A stretch of DNA of 64,000 bases from Cardinalis cardinalis (Eukaryota > Chordata > Aves > Passeriformes > Cardinalidae). The translations under genes and the position numbers were made by a program. Below the pieces are notes generated by a model. That model did no database searches. It saw nothing but the letters and a program-made list of their open reading frames with translations, and was not told the DNA's origin. Positions 45,759 to 60,700 of this stretch are shown in pieces (within the stretch, counting starts at the first letter, position 1; each line of letters begins with the position of its first letter). The DNA is taken from the NCBI GenBank assembly GCA_014549065.1, contig JACDOX010000007.1:3498417-3562416 (forward strand), written 5' to 3'.

Positions 45759-48700
45759 TAGGTATGAAGGATTGAAGCACAGTGTTAGTTCTCTGCTTGG
45801 TGCTTTACTACTTTGGATCATGAGTGAAGAGAAGAGCCCTCAGCAATAATTGCTCCAATGAATCACAAATCATTGCAATTCCATGCTGATTTTTAAAATT
45901 TCTTCTGGACTTTCTTTTTGTTTGCTTTCATTAATCCAATCTGTGCTGCACTGACTTTCCATTAATTTTTTGACATGGCATCTTGAGTCTTGACCTTTCT
46001 AAGTAGGATGCCTTGTCTGTCTGATACTCATGTTCTTTTGTACTTCTAATTTCTATTTTACTTCCAATAGTTCTTCATAATTTTTTCCATCTTTTCATTT
46101 ACCAGATCTTTGGTACCTTTCAAATGCTAAATGCTCTCCCATATATCCTTAGTAACCATGCTGGATTTTTCTGTCCTTTTTAATATTTAGGTTTTATTGG
46201 ATGAATGTAGATTGCACCTTCTCTAACTCTACCTTAAATAATTGCCACTTAAGGGAATTAAAAGTACAAGGGAAGGAAAATGCTGACCCATAGACTAAGC
46301 AGAAGGAAAAAACGTTCCCACTGGGTCCAATTTCCTAAGAAGGACCATCAGGATAGTGACTAGGACCTGAAATTATGGGCTGAATGACCTCTAAAAAATT
46401 ATCAGTTCAGAGAGGAGCTTGTCTATAACTGTTTGCACTAAAGGAAATGAAGATAGGTAGAAGTCTCACAGAAGAAAGATTGCTTCACTTTCTTGGTGAA
46501 CATATAAGAGCATAATATGAAACTATATCTCATATAAATACACTGCATGTCGGCTGTCTATAATTCTTCTATCATGTCAAAAAGCCATCAAGACAGATAT
46601 CATATCTCTTAACTCCCAGCTGGCCAGTTAGTGGGGAACCCCTTTTTCTTAGTACATCTTCTGAATTTAAGATATTTTGTGCATGTCTTGCATTTATTGG
46701 AATGAGTATGCTCTCATCAATATCTAACATCAAAGAAATGGTTTGTACTTAAGTAACCACTGCAGATATAATACAGATGTTTTCATTCTCTGAGTCATTG
46801 CAATATGATTTTCATATAATTTTCTCTGATAGTAAAAAGAGACCTTAAAGTGACTGCAATTTTCATATAAATTGCATAGGAACCTGAGCATTATTAAAAG
46901 CTCTGGGCTTCAGACAATTCAGATCACTGGTTCAGATTCCACATGTCTGGATGAAAGGTGCTGCTGGTTTAAGTGGGTGCAATTCTGGTTCCTCAGCTTT
47001 GGAAAGTAGACATCCAAAAGCAGAGTTGCTGGACAGGTTTCTGCAGTATAGCTAAAAGGACTTCTCTGGTATTTAAATAAGATCAGATACTGATTGTCAC
47101 AATGCCTGCTTAAATAACATTTCAGAAACATAGAATATTGTTAATGGAGGAAGATTTTTTTAGTAGTTTTCCTATAGTTAAAATAGTGGGTTGCCCTGTA
47201 AGTGTTTGGGATTATAGATGATTCTTACAAAGAATCATTGAGATAACTACCATACTGCATGCTAAACTATGCTCTTACTTCTTTTAGATGTTGCCAAAAT
47301 GGTACTTCTTAATCAGTCTGGGAACTAATGGCAGATAACAGTTCTCAGAAAACAGGTTTTATGAGATGTAAAAGAATTTACCTACTTTGAAGTAATAGTA
47401 TCTAGAGGAAACATAAAATGAAAGCATCTATTGATAGCAAGGAAAGTCAGAACTGATTATCAAGTTATCTCAAGATACACAGAAAGGTTTTAGGCAAATA
47501 TTTTTAATGTAACATTGATTTTGGATTTGGTGTATCTGAAATTCAGAACTCTTCAAATTTGAAGAATTTGAAGTTAGGATAGGAGTTATTAAACAACCAA
47601 TTGTGTGCACTCAGTAAAATAGTTTTAGTAGTTTCTGGAATGTTAGAGTAATGTAAAATTTAAAAGGAAAAGCCATGGTGAAACATTTGGAGTCCTCACA
47701 TATTAGTGCATGTCACCACCACAAAGTGCCCGTGGGATAAAGCTGCTTCTAGTCAATTCAAGTTAGCCTCGTCTGTTGAGGATTTATCTACAAATCCTTA
47801 CTGTTACAATAGTATTCAGTGTTCTATTAATTGTTGTTGACCCTTTCTTTTGTAGTCCACCTTCCTCTGAGCAATTCAGCTACTTTCAAAATTGTCAGTA
47901 AAATTTGCTGAACTGTTTGTGTTCTTCTATCCACTCAAACAAAAATACTGAAATGTGAAGTTAGAAGTTTATCAGCATATGAAAATAATGAAATCTCAGT
48001 TATCTGTAATTCAGCAGAGCCCTACTTGTAGTACAGATCAAGAGGGCTAAGACAGGGGAACACAATCTTCTGTTCTCTGTTGAAGTTGTGAGGGGGATTT
48101 TGTTGCATATGCTGTTTCCTGCAAACTTTTGAGCTATGTAAGTGATGTAAGTGACCAACTGATTGCATTTATTTCTTATAATGGCTTGAGTTTTAAAATT
48201 ACAGAAGGCAATCATTCTAAAATTAACAAAAAATTAGAGCATTTCTGATAAATAAGGCTATTGTCCTGTCTGATGACTGGTATGCAACAGTCATCACCAA
48301 TTGCAGGAAGATATTGTCAGGTTTGGGATTTTGGCAAAGTACTCAGGGACACAGAGTAAATGGTTATAACTTGGTATAACCATCATAAGGCTCCTGAGAA
48401 TCTTGGAAAAGCAGAGAGAGCAAATGACACTTTGGTGGAGACCCTAGACCTTCTGATTCNAAAAGTGCTTTGATTTTGCTGCCACCTTGTCACCAAAAAC
48501 GGGGAGAAAAAGGATTGATTTTTGGGGGATGCTTTTATGTAAGGCAACTCAGACTCCAGTGTGAAGTGGGTTTCAAAAGGTGGCTGTGCAGGTGCACAAG
48601 TGGCTCCCAAACTAAAGATAATCCACTTTGCAATGTCAGTGCCGTCTCTCTGTGGTGATTCTGCTATGCAGAAGTAAGCTATAAGGAGATGTCCACATTG

Positions 48701-51700
48701 TGACATGAGAGAATTTTAGGCATAANGATTTTTTCAAATTATTTTTAAATTTTATCAACTTCTAGACTTCATCCTTTCTAAAATTCACAGCTTTTCTTTT
48801 TCTTTCTTTCTTTTCTTATGGATGATTTTCAAAATAAATGCAGATCCTTTCAATATTAGCATTAACAGATAAACTGAGCTGATTAAAGTTATTTTTGCCA
48901 GTGTTTTTTTTAAAGAAATCATTGTAGAATTTGCAATTTGATTGCCCCTGATGCTGATTGGCAGAAGTAGGTCTCTTTCTTTGCTAATCTAGAATTGCAG
49001 ANGTTATAGAAAGAAACAGCAAATTTAAAGTTGTACTTCAGTTTAAAATATAAAGTTATGTTGATAAATCTTTTAGTGCTTTTGAATTTATGTTTCATTT
49101 GCATACCATAGCATTATATTGCATTTCCCAAAGCAGTTCCCTCTATCTCCAAATACTCATGTGTACCTGCTACTGATTTCACTGGGCATATGTATGTCTA
49201 AATTTGGTGGAACAGTAATTCTGNATTTTCAGTAGGTTTTACTAATTTACTTTAGTGTTTCAGGTACTCTTACTTTGAAAAGAAGGTAATTGTTGCCTTT
49301 ACACCAATGCTCCACCTGCATTGTTATAAAGATACTTGATAACAGATTTAAAAACTACAGATAAGATAAGTTCTAATAGGCTTTGGCTATATAGGATGAA
49401 TAAAGCCAAATTACAGTCCTTATTTTTCAGGATTTTCTGACTATAAATATACCCATATAGCCATTGTTGTCCAAGAAGTTACTACCATATTCCATGTTTG
49501 AAGAAATTATAAAGCATGTCATAAGCTTTCAAGATTTGTGGTAGCTTTTAAGAAGTCTGAAGTGTTTTGGAAAGGCCATGCTATCTGACGAGCNCATATT
49601 TTAATAAAGAAATTAACATGAATTACACAGAAGTAAACATAATTTTTAATGCTGTGGTAAACAAGTGCAGTGTTATATAGAAGAAATTGCAGTGTTTAGG
49701 GCAGGGAGAAATAGAACCANTCCAAGTTTTCAATCTGTACCCTGCTACAGTATGGATTGTACACAGCANGATGTTTTCCAATAATTAAAGGCCTTAGGCT
49801 TCTAAGATGCTTAGGAGCATCTAAACATGGTTATTGTTACAGTTATATGAGGTGGGAGATAACTTAAATGATGTCTTTTCACTTTCCAGTAAACTTTTAT
49901 TTTTTTGTTTGCGTTGCTTAGAAATTGAGTTTTAAGTGTAANGAGCTGAGTCTCTCAGCAAACCAGGAACTCTGAGTTTCTAAAAAGAATATTGAGATAC
50001 AATATTTGTATTACTGGGTAAATTTTTTATTTTATAAGCTGTAATAGGTAAGTCAGTCATGAAATATAAAACTGATTTCATTTCATTGTGATTAATTTTC
50101 CATAAGAAATAGTGTGTTTATATTTCACACGTTTTTAGAAATATTAGTAATAGATATATGGTTCTGCAGTATTGTGATTTGGTTTAATTTTTATTGTATA
50201 GAGCCAAAATTTCATTGCCAATTTTTGTATTTAAATGCTTGTTAATCTGCATTGATTTCTTAGTTTGGTTTTGGTTCTGAGCCGAAAAATACAGTACATC
50301 ACTGACTGTTCTATCACCTGACAGCGACTGATAAAGCATCCGTGCAGAAAGTGTCAGAAAAGGTTAATATTTATTGATTTTATGGCGCTACAACCAATGT
50401 AGTTTTGCCATCAAAGATGTATGGCCACCAGCAATGGAATCTGTAAAATTGCAGGTTGGATGCTAGTTTTTATTATAACCTATGCCAGTATTCTGGCCTT
50501 AAAAAATGACAGATATTTAATTTAAGACAAAAGGTTTTGAATGTACAGCTACTGTATACCTGCAACAGGAATTCAGTGCTCTAAAATGAAATCCAAGNGC
50601 AGCGCTTTAAAGTTTAAGGTGTTGGGGGTGTATGTGCGGGGAACACGGAACCTTGAATTGCAAATGACAATCACATTTAGCCTTTTCATCCACTTAACTA
50701 TGTGCTATTGATCTGTAGAAGGTGCCCAAGCAAGTGATAGCTAAAATTATGAGCAATAAAGGGCTTGCTTCTTCAAACAAAAAGTATATAATTAGTAGGA
50801 GTGGAGGAGGGGGCAGAGCCTGTGTGTGGTTTTAAAGGCATTTAAACAAGATGGACTGAGTGCAACAGCAGTTTGTAAGAGTACACAAGGAGAAATCTGG
50901 TTGCCTTGAAGCATAAATCCATGGTCTGGTTGCAGCTTGTGTGTAAAAATTAGGCATGCACTCCAGCCTTTACATTTATCTCCATCAGGGTTTGCCTGAC
51001 AGAAAGACAATCTGTTGGTTTGCCTACATCAACTAGGGAGAGGAAAATCTTGTGAAGCTTTGGTTCTTCTAAATGCATCTATAGTTTGCATTTTTATTCT
51101 ATTTTTCATTTAGATGACTCTTGATATCAATCTTTTCATAACTGATAGTTCTATTGATACATCAGGAAGGTTTCCAAGAAGATAGGAGAATACTTACTGA
51201 AGTGCTGAAAATTAGTCTACTAAAATGCATACAGACATGCATAGAGCTTATAGAAGCAGGTTTGTAGGGAATTTTAGCAGGATGTAGCCCCTGATTTTTA
51301 GAATCCTTGTTTAAGTATTTAATACATAATTATTATTTTCATGGTACAGTTTTGCATGCAGATTTTCTCACGCACTTTCTTTGAGGTACAGTCTGAGCAG
51401 TAACAATGGGTTTGTTTTTGAACAAAACCTAATGATAATTTAGCAGTGAGAAACTCTTATTCTAACATGACTGGTAGAATAAATTACATGGCATACAGTA
51501 AACATGCTTTAGATGGCCTCTTCTCTGTACCACATTTTTCTGTTGAGCTTTATACCACCAGTTTGTCTGGGTTCTTTTTCCCCAGACAGCTTACCCATTT
51601 TATTGTGCTCATTTAGAGGAAAGAAAAACTGTTTGTCTCCTTGAAAGGCAAGAGAACAGTGAGTGGAAAACTACTTTTATAGCTAAAATACCATTATAAT

Positions 51701-54700
51701 ATATGGCAACTAAAATTCTAAAATTGAAAGAGAAGATACAAGAGAAAATCTTAAATCACTTTTTTAAAGCCACTGACAATTTGAAATATTCCCATGAAGA
51801 TTTCTATTTTTTTCCTTCCTTCCTTGAACTTAGTAAAATGTGATTTTTAGAATGATTGTTACAATAACTTGTTTAATTTCAATAATTCAAATAAGAGCCG
51901 TTCCTCTTATAACTCCACCTTTTTTATTTTAATGACTGTGTCATTAATCTAACATTTTCCATTTTTATTGGGCTTCATTTTTCCCCCTTCTGATCTCTTT
52001 AAATTATGGCTATGAAAGGAACGCACTCAGCAATGGCATGCACTGGCTGCATTTTACATCCCTTCTACCCCTTTGTCTCATGGTTTTAATTTTTGGTAAA
52101 GCCAACTGCCAATAACCTTGTGGCTGTGTGGTGTCTGTAAGTGACTTCCAGGCCACAGCTCTGGATGGCAGCTTAGTGACAGAAGGTTTTTCAAACACTT
52201 GATTTCTTTTTTTTTTACCTTTTTAAATTAAATGTCACTGCTATGAGCTATTTGTTGTACTTTCTAACACCTTCACCCCCAAATTGGTTGTTACCATACA
52301 TAACGATTGATATATTGTTAGCTGGTTTTAACAAATGATTTTGTGGAATTATTACTTAATTCATAATGTAATTAATTTTTAGTACCCAGCAATATAGAAT
52401 TGAAACCATATATTTTTTTTGCATTGCTTAACCATAAGAAGACCACATTGCCTTAAGACATCATTCATTGAGTAAATAAAATAAATGTATTATAAGATTT
52501 GTCCAAATTCNATATAGAACTAAAGGATAAAGAAGAAAATAGGTATTTTTAGTCCACAACTCACTGAATGATTACATGGGCTTATGTTCCCTCCTTGTGT
52601 CTATGAGAAATGGTAAGGAAAATAAGGAGCCCTGAAATTCCTTNTAATTCAAATTTTACTTGTACTCAAGAGGCTTTGTGGCTGATCTTCAAGTACAGGA
52701 TAAGAAATGGTCCATCACNTTAGGGTTAGGATTGAGATTAGAATTCATCTGTGGTAATGCTGCTCTATGCAGCAGTTTATGGGCACTATGTATGTGCTAC
52801 CACTAGTGCTGCAGAATCACTGAGTGTCTGCAACAAAAGGGACTATTTGCTTATATTTCACCAAAAAAAGTCGACATGAGCCAGAAATTCCTGCATTGTA
52901 TTTCAGATCTAAGTCAGGGTGTAAAACCAAAACAGTGTTATTGAAGTCACTGTGTCACTATTTACAAAACCCATGAAGTAGCAGAGTGTTTCCTCAAGAA
53001 CTGGCAGTGGAGCTCTGCTGTGAGCATGGAGATGCACTGGAGCTCCTCTGGAATGCTGCCATGGTAAGAGGTATTTGAGCTGGTGTGGAGTGGGAGATGG
53101 ACAAAAGTCTTTCCAGCCCTGCACAATCCTGCTCACTGCTTACAAGCCTGACCATTTTGTGTCTTGTAAGCAGAGAAAGAGAGACCCCTGTCTGTGTTCT
53201 CCCCTTCTGCCCATACTGGGCATGGGGATACCTTGCAGTTTGGTAAATAATGTGACTGCCCTCACAGATCTGTAGAGGCATGCCCTGGCATTTAATTCTT
53301 TGTCATTATTTTCTTTAGTTAATCAATTGCATTTATATTTATCCACAGTTTTCTTCAAGTGTTTCTTGCTATAATACTTCATGAAATAATTTATTTAGAT
53401 TTTCTTGAGCCNCCTTACCAAAGTTATAAATTCAATTGCATTGCTTTATTGACTGAAATGTTACAGAGCAGTTAGTTTTTATTGTTTTTGTAGGGTAAAA
53501 TGTGTGATTTTATTGTTCATTTTTATATCTCAGATATCATCTTTTATTAGAATTTTGAAATGTATCATCTTCAGGATAAGATTTATCCACAGTGCTAAGT
53601 ACACATTTTAAAATGCTGATTATTTAACCTATAATTCATCTTAAAAGTCAGATTTTGGTTTTTGGTAGAGACAGGAATGTAAGCATAATTTCCTTTGCAG
53701 TATCTTTTTCTCAAGAAGCACTCATAAGAATTGCAATATCCATCCCAGCCCTTCCTTTTGCTTAAGGAAGAAAAGAGCAGCAATAAATATCTGGAGTATT
53801 GTGTCAACACTCTGCCTTATCCCTCTTTCCCTGTTCTTGGGTCAAAATATGGCAGGCAGAAAGGAAAAGGTCCCACTCCTATGTGGGTGTACATAGCTAT
53901 ATATAGGCAATTATTTTTGGTAAATAAATTGTTCATTACTTATGTAGTAAGTTTAGATTTCTCATAATTGCAACTATAAAATTATTTGTTGATTTTGGAG
54001 TAAATACAAAATCACANCTGTTTAAAGCTGTAATTTATATAACTAATACATAATATGCTCAAATATAACTTTTTCTTCCTAGGTGTTTTACCTAGAAAGA
54101 TTTAATTGCTTGAAATTCCAAAGTTTCATATAGATATCTAACCTCAAGGAAAGATATGTCAGTTTTCTGGGACAGCTTACTCAAGCATTGTGTTTTTTCA
54201 GCAGCGACTTTTGCACATTACTTCANTTCACTATGTGATACTTAAGAATATTTCCTTCAGTTTATATCTAAGGTATTGTTAATTAGGCCTCACCATATTT
54301 AAGATGGGATGTGGGTGAGTCAGGTGATGTGCTCTGTTTCCCCTGGTGTCATCATCTTTACTTTTCTCTACAGTGCAGTGCAGTCAAGGAAGAAGTGTTA
54401 TGGGTAACTTTTAAATTATTGACTAGTCCAGCTGATATTTAAAGGTGAAATATTTAAACATCGTTGGCGATTTGGGGATTTTGACCTCAACAACCATTTT
54501 TTATTTTTGCTGCTGGGGAGCAATTGCAATCAGTGTTCAGAGGCTTCAAATTGTCATTTACCTTCCTGTAGTGAAGTAGCATTACTGATAAAAGTGTGCT
54601 TTATTCCTTTTTTAGTGTCATTTGAGAGAGAGAAAAGATTGGGACAGATGCTAAAGAGCTGGTTACATTTTTCAAAGAATGCAATTATTAATTAATGCAA

Positions 54701-57700
54701 TTCATAAACCAATATACACAGATAAACTGACTCATTGAAACTTCATTGTGCTGTGGGGAAAAAAGGAATAGCTGTAATTTTGAGGAAAATGCTCTGTATC
54801 TTTCATATCAAACTGAGACAGCAACTCCCTATCTTAAGCATACAGTGAAATTAACTTCTTGCCTTTGCAGAATGGGTTTGTGTTGTGTGTCTGTGCATGC
54901 CCACAATTGTTAACAAAACCCTGGTCAGTGATGAACTTGATAAATATTGGGAAGGAAGANATTCTGATAGTAAGGCTCTCAAGATAAATGGTTGGACTTT
55001 CAATGTACAAAAATAGGAGAATTTGACAGTGGAACTTATGAAATTTTCATGAGTCTCTTTAATTTCCTCGTCTCCCCTTTTAAAAATTTTTAGTGTATTT
55101 CAGAAGTAGAGAAGCAATATTATACAATTTAGAAGCAATCCAGATAATTTCAGATCTGNTTCAAGAGAGAGAGGAAATGGGGTAATTAAAGAGGAATTAA
55201 AGTCCAATTCTGTAAATATGTTACATACTTAACTACCTTGTAAATGTCCCGCCTTCTGCTGAAATTGTGTTGGACAATGCATATTAATGGTGATATGCAC
55301 TGCCTTTAGTAAAGTGGCAAAAGGAAATAGAAATTCTGGATAGGACTTCATCTCAAAAAAGTAATGAGTGCTGTGTGTGTAAGGAGTAGAATGGGATATC
55401 AAGCACAGGTATTTCAAAGAGAAGAAACAGAGTGTTCCCCTTAATGCTGGCACNACTTGGCTGTTGATAGCAGTACTCTCTAAGTCTCTTCTGCATCTCC
55501 TTTATGGGAACTGCTCAGCAGCAGTGCCAAGTCTAAAATACCATTCTGGCTAACTGTGTCATCTCATCCCTGGATTTGCTGGTCAGGGACATTAATCTCA
55601 AACAGTGTGTTGTGCAGTAAGGATGGTTGGTAAATACTGCAGCCTTCATTTGAATAAGANATATAAGTTGTCTGATATGGCTCCTGGTAAAAACTCTGAA
55701 TTTNCAGATGATGTGAAGATGAAAAGGTGTGATTCAGAGTAGCTCTGTTTCCTTGTGCTCTGTGGACCAGTGTGCAACCACGCCCTTCACCTTAAACAGG
55801 CACAGAGTGAAGCTCTGCATAACTTGTGCTGTTTCAGCCTTTCTGCCATAAAACAGCAGACTGCATGAACAAGAGAGCCTGGATAGGTTTTTCCTCATTG
55901 TCCAAAATTGCTCAGATGTAGATAGGGCAAATGTAGAATCTGAATACCTCCTAAAACCGGGTCATTTGTTGCCAGGGATTGGGTAGAAGGAAGGACATAG
56001 AGTATTCCAGCGGATTTTCATCATCAAGAATCATTAGCTGCAGCTGGCCTCAGCTTAAATAGCTCTGAACTTAGCCATCTTATGGTGGGAGACATTTGAC
56101 CTTCATCTAGTCCAAGAAAATGAAGAAATTGGTTCATCCTCATTCCCCATACATACTTTCTCTTCAGGACCAGGCAGGAGTTCAGCAGAGCTGACATTTG
56201 GCCTCTTCTTCCTTAATTTTAATAGTTGTCTTTGAAAGAAATTGCCAAATTATTAAATGTTTAATATCACAGCACTTAAAACATATAATTTTAAAACAGT
56301 CATGTATAATACTCTTTTATGTGCATATGTAGTAAAGTGCACTTATATCTTCCTTTGTGTTTGATCATTAGCAGATATATTATAATGTCAATACATGCTA
56401 TGAATGATATTTTAAACAAACCTTCTACTGACTTGGCTGTAAACTTGTGAAAAAACATTGGTTTCACCTTAAGGTTTTAATTTCCTTATGTTTAGTATAA
56501 AATCAATACTTTAAGAGTGACTAAAATAACAACCAGACAGTATTTACTGCTTTTATGCTGAACATTTCACATCAGAAGAATGTAGGAGGAGTGTCTGAGT
56601 TATAATTTAAACATTTATAACCATCATTCTACTTCATCTGAGAAAGCTTACTTTATTAGGTCTAGAATTACAATCTATTCAATTAAAGCATTTCTCAGAT
56701 AAGTACTCTGAGTGGTAAGAAGTATTTTCCTAAATCTCAGATGTAGACACTTGAATTTAGCACAGTCCTTCACCATTAAAAGTCAGGAATAGTTTGTCTA
56801 ATATCAATAAAGATCAGCTTAAAATTGCTGGAAAAGAATGAAAGAATTGTGTCCACTACATTGTCTTTAAAAATAACGTTAAAAGCCTGAATATGGTTAT
56901 TGGAGTGTCTGTTCATAGATGTATGAGCTAGATAAAGGGCATTTTGCCATAATGTGTCAGATTATTTTGACTTCAATTTTTCATGAGGCATGTTAAGTTA
57001 AGGTAGTGCCTAATGTGAGTAATAGTGACAGAATCTGACCTTTGCATGTGATTTTTTTTTCCTTTTCTATAATGATAGTGAGCATCTGAAGTAAACCTTA
57101 TATCAGCCAGAAAGTGTTACTTTTTGTCATTTTTCACAGTGAACCAATTGGAGTGGGTTTTAAATCTCTTGTCTCGTGATCCATAGTCTTTCTTCTTTGT
57201 CCTGTCTTACTTTCCAAAGCAGAGCATAACTAAACACTTAGGAGTGATCAATAAACCACTTCTTTGGCAAAAAGGTAGCACTACAAAGAAACAAAGCAAA
57301 ACAACAAACCAAATAATACCCCAAAAAATAACTCAAGTTTCTGGCTAGATGATACAATTGGTCTTACACTGACTGTACCTCTGAAGCTGTAAAGATTTCA
57401 CCTAGAAATGGCACATTCTTTTCCTAGATTATGAATATCAAGTTCAGAGATAAAAAAGAAGTGAAAGATAACTCAGAGTGCNCTTTATTTTTGCCCATTC
57501 CAGCTTGAGGAAGGCTGTTCCAGACTGGTCTTGCTTAGTCCTGTATTTTTGTCTCATAACTTCAGGTTATTTTGCTACATGTCCTTGAAAGAATTCCTNT
57601 GTCTGTGTCATAAATCCTTGCCAAGCCCTTTCTGACTGCACAGGATGCACATAGGTTTTGTATTGTCATTCACGCCAACAGTACGTCCTCTAAAGCAACG

Positions 57701-60700
57701 CTATGTTTTCATTAGTGAGATACGGCAAAAATTATTTTTAAATACGGTCTGGCATTGAATTTTATATTTCACTTTTATATATGCAATGAATCTAAACCTG
57801 AGCATGGGTACCTTGTAAGTATTTAGTCANGGAAGGAAGCATTATATCCAGGTTTCTAAAAGTCAAATGAAGCCAAGTGGAAATGTAAACACTGTTTAGT
57901 GTTTGGCTTGATCCAAGATGAAGTTAAGAGAGTTTTGTGAAGCAATCAAAGATTATTTAGTCAAAAAGAGCAAGGCTGTAAAGTAGGCAATGTCATATGA
58001 ACCAATAGGTCTCTCACTCTTGAAATTGCAGGCTGATACCAGAATCACCAGCACCAGCAATTTGTGCCTTTATTTGGTGATAAATTAAAGAGGCCTCCCT
58101 GAGCTCATACAAGCAGAAAGAAATGATCTCAGACGTTTGTGAGTCACACTGTGTCTGATTAAGTTAAAGGTATAGGAGATGCAGAAAACTGCTGTGTGTG
58201 GCTATTTCTGATATATTGTGTTACGGACACTGCAGCAAAGACAGACGTTGTAGGTTTGGCATACAAACACAATGTTGTTTGATCTAACCAGTGATGCTGA
58301 ATTGGTCAGCAAAAAGCACCAGTGACAAACTTTCAGCTGAATATACAATTATGGAGTTGACCAACAGTTTTAATGTATTTTCCGGGTAGCTGATAGTGTT
58401 TTCCATAGTCCAAGTCTGCTGAGACTGCTTCAATTGCATTTATCATTTCAATAAAGACTAAGTAGAAATTCATGTTCTGTCTTATGTATTTTTCTTACAT
58501 TTGACACTCTATGGTGATGGCTCTTCTTTGCTTTAAGTCCCATTATATTTCTAGAGATACACTTTTTCAGCTCTGGGAAGCAAGTGAGAAACTTTCTAAC
58601 TAGAGTTAGATAGCAGTTATATCTTTTTATTACTTACTGCATTCATGCTGTTCTGAAATGGAGGACCATATTGCTCCTGGTTGTGGGAGCTGTGCTTGCA
58701 TCCATTAGCTCTTTGAGGGGAGCAATAGACACGACTCCCCAGGAATANAATTCTTTCTGTGTTTGGAGAACCCTTAGTAAGACATTAGAAGCAAGTAACT
58801 CAATTGTGAGCTCTCTTCAACAATGTACTAGCTCCAAGTGCGACAAAGCAATTCGGTTTTTTACTTTGAGATACTGTTTCTTACTGTGTGCGCTGTCGTG
58901 TAGTTTCATCACTGCTGAACACAGGGGAGCTGCTTATTAGAATTATTAACTAAGTTTTTAAAGATGCTAACAGATCAGTTTTGTAAATAATCAGTATTAA
59001 ATTTGCTTTTGCCCTTTGGTTGGGACATAAGTGTAACATGGTCCATAAACTTCTTTTANAGTTTTGTGAATACTTTAATACCTTAATGATGACTGAATTG
59101 TTGTATACCATTGTCTCTTTTACAGTATTCATCATGTGTTAGTTTTAGTTGCAACATTTTCTTGCAATATACATTGTACTGAATGCAGCAAAGCTATGTA
59201 TGAAATAATTGTACTTTTCATAAGTACTGTTTTCACTCTTTTAGTTGTAGGGATGCTGATTTTTAAAGTGGTTGATTATTTTTGAGCAAAGCAGAACGTA
59301 TCACACTGCAGTGATATGCTGGAATAGCATGCTGTACTACATTAATTCAGTCTGACAACTGTTTGTGGGTTTCATTCTGGGTCTGCACAGCTTCTATGCT
59401 TGTTTCACTTTTCAACTGAAGGTGTTTTTTCTGCAGTTGTATTATGGAAACGTTCCTTGATGTGGATTTACTTACAGTGGTGTAAAGGCTGNTTTTGTTT
59501 AGGTGCGTTCTTTATCAACCAAGTGTGCTGGACATTTTTAAGACCAAAGCAGCTCACTATCCTGAGGATTTTATCACCATTCAAGCTCTAGAANTGGTCT
59601 GGTAGCTGGACATTACAGTGGTTTTTGGGTTTGTTATTTTTGTTTTGTTGGTTTGGGGTTTTTTCNTTCCTTTTGTTATTGGTCTAGCTGAATTCTTAGT
59701 AGATTATTACAAGATAAGACTTTTGCAGCAGTAGAGAAAATCTAAGTTACAGGCTGCTTTGCACAAGCCTTTCCTCAGCCTTCTCTTTTTCCTTCTTTTT
59801 TAACTTGTATTTCTTGATTTCTTTTCCTGAAAAGAATACATAATGCAATTTTCTCTTGAAAGATAAGAACTTATACCAGTTAAATAGTGAAATATNATTT
59901 TCCATATATATCTTATAATCTACTTATCTAAAAGTACCTACTTTTGTCCCTATGCAACCCAAGTTTATACCTTTTTGGAAAGGCATTTAAAATACCATCT
60001 AGTTTGTATTGATCGGTTAAGGAGGATTGTGTTGTTTAATGCAGCAAAATAAAGTACCACCAGCAATATGATAAATAAATACAGGAATATTTACAAGGAA
60101 CTTCTTGGCCCAGTTCTGAGTAGTCAGGAAAGCCTGGGCACATGACTTCAGTATTTTCCACTGGATGAGAAATACTTCCAGGATATTATATTATATTCCT
60201 GATTTAATACTTTGCAGAGTATATATAGGTTTTATACAGGGGCATCAGATGGCAAGACTAAACTGCAAAGGATGATGCACTCTGGCCCTGAACAAGAGCC
60301 AGAGCAGAACACCTTATGTTAAAAGATTTCTGGTGAAGACTATGCACATACATGTTGCTTCTTCTGTTGTGTAACTTTGATCTTTATTAACATGCCAAGA
60401 ATGAGCCAGTGCCCTTACAGTAGGGTTAGATGTTTTTATAAACAGCCTGTACTTCTCCTACAAGCATTGATTTACTTTTTATTATTAATCTTCCAGTTAA
60501 ATCTAGTTGCTTATGCCCTGTGGTTAATTACATGCAAGAAAGATGTANTTTTGATAACATGCTGTATTAATTTTTAATAATTAATCAATTAAAATTCAGA
60601 ATTTAACATTTTAAATGGATATTTTTAATACAAAGTTATTTTCTGTAACTTTCTAGAAATGCTGGAACTCACATAAATAAAAACAGGTGTGTTCTTCCAA

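Noticed and set aside
57290..57345. A-rich stretch that could be a retroposon tail
   Set aside because: No element body, target-site duplication or poly-A signal is visible on either side.
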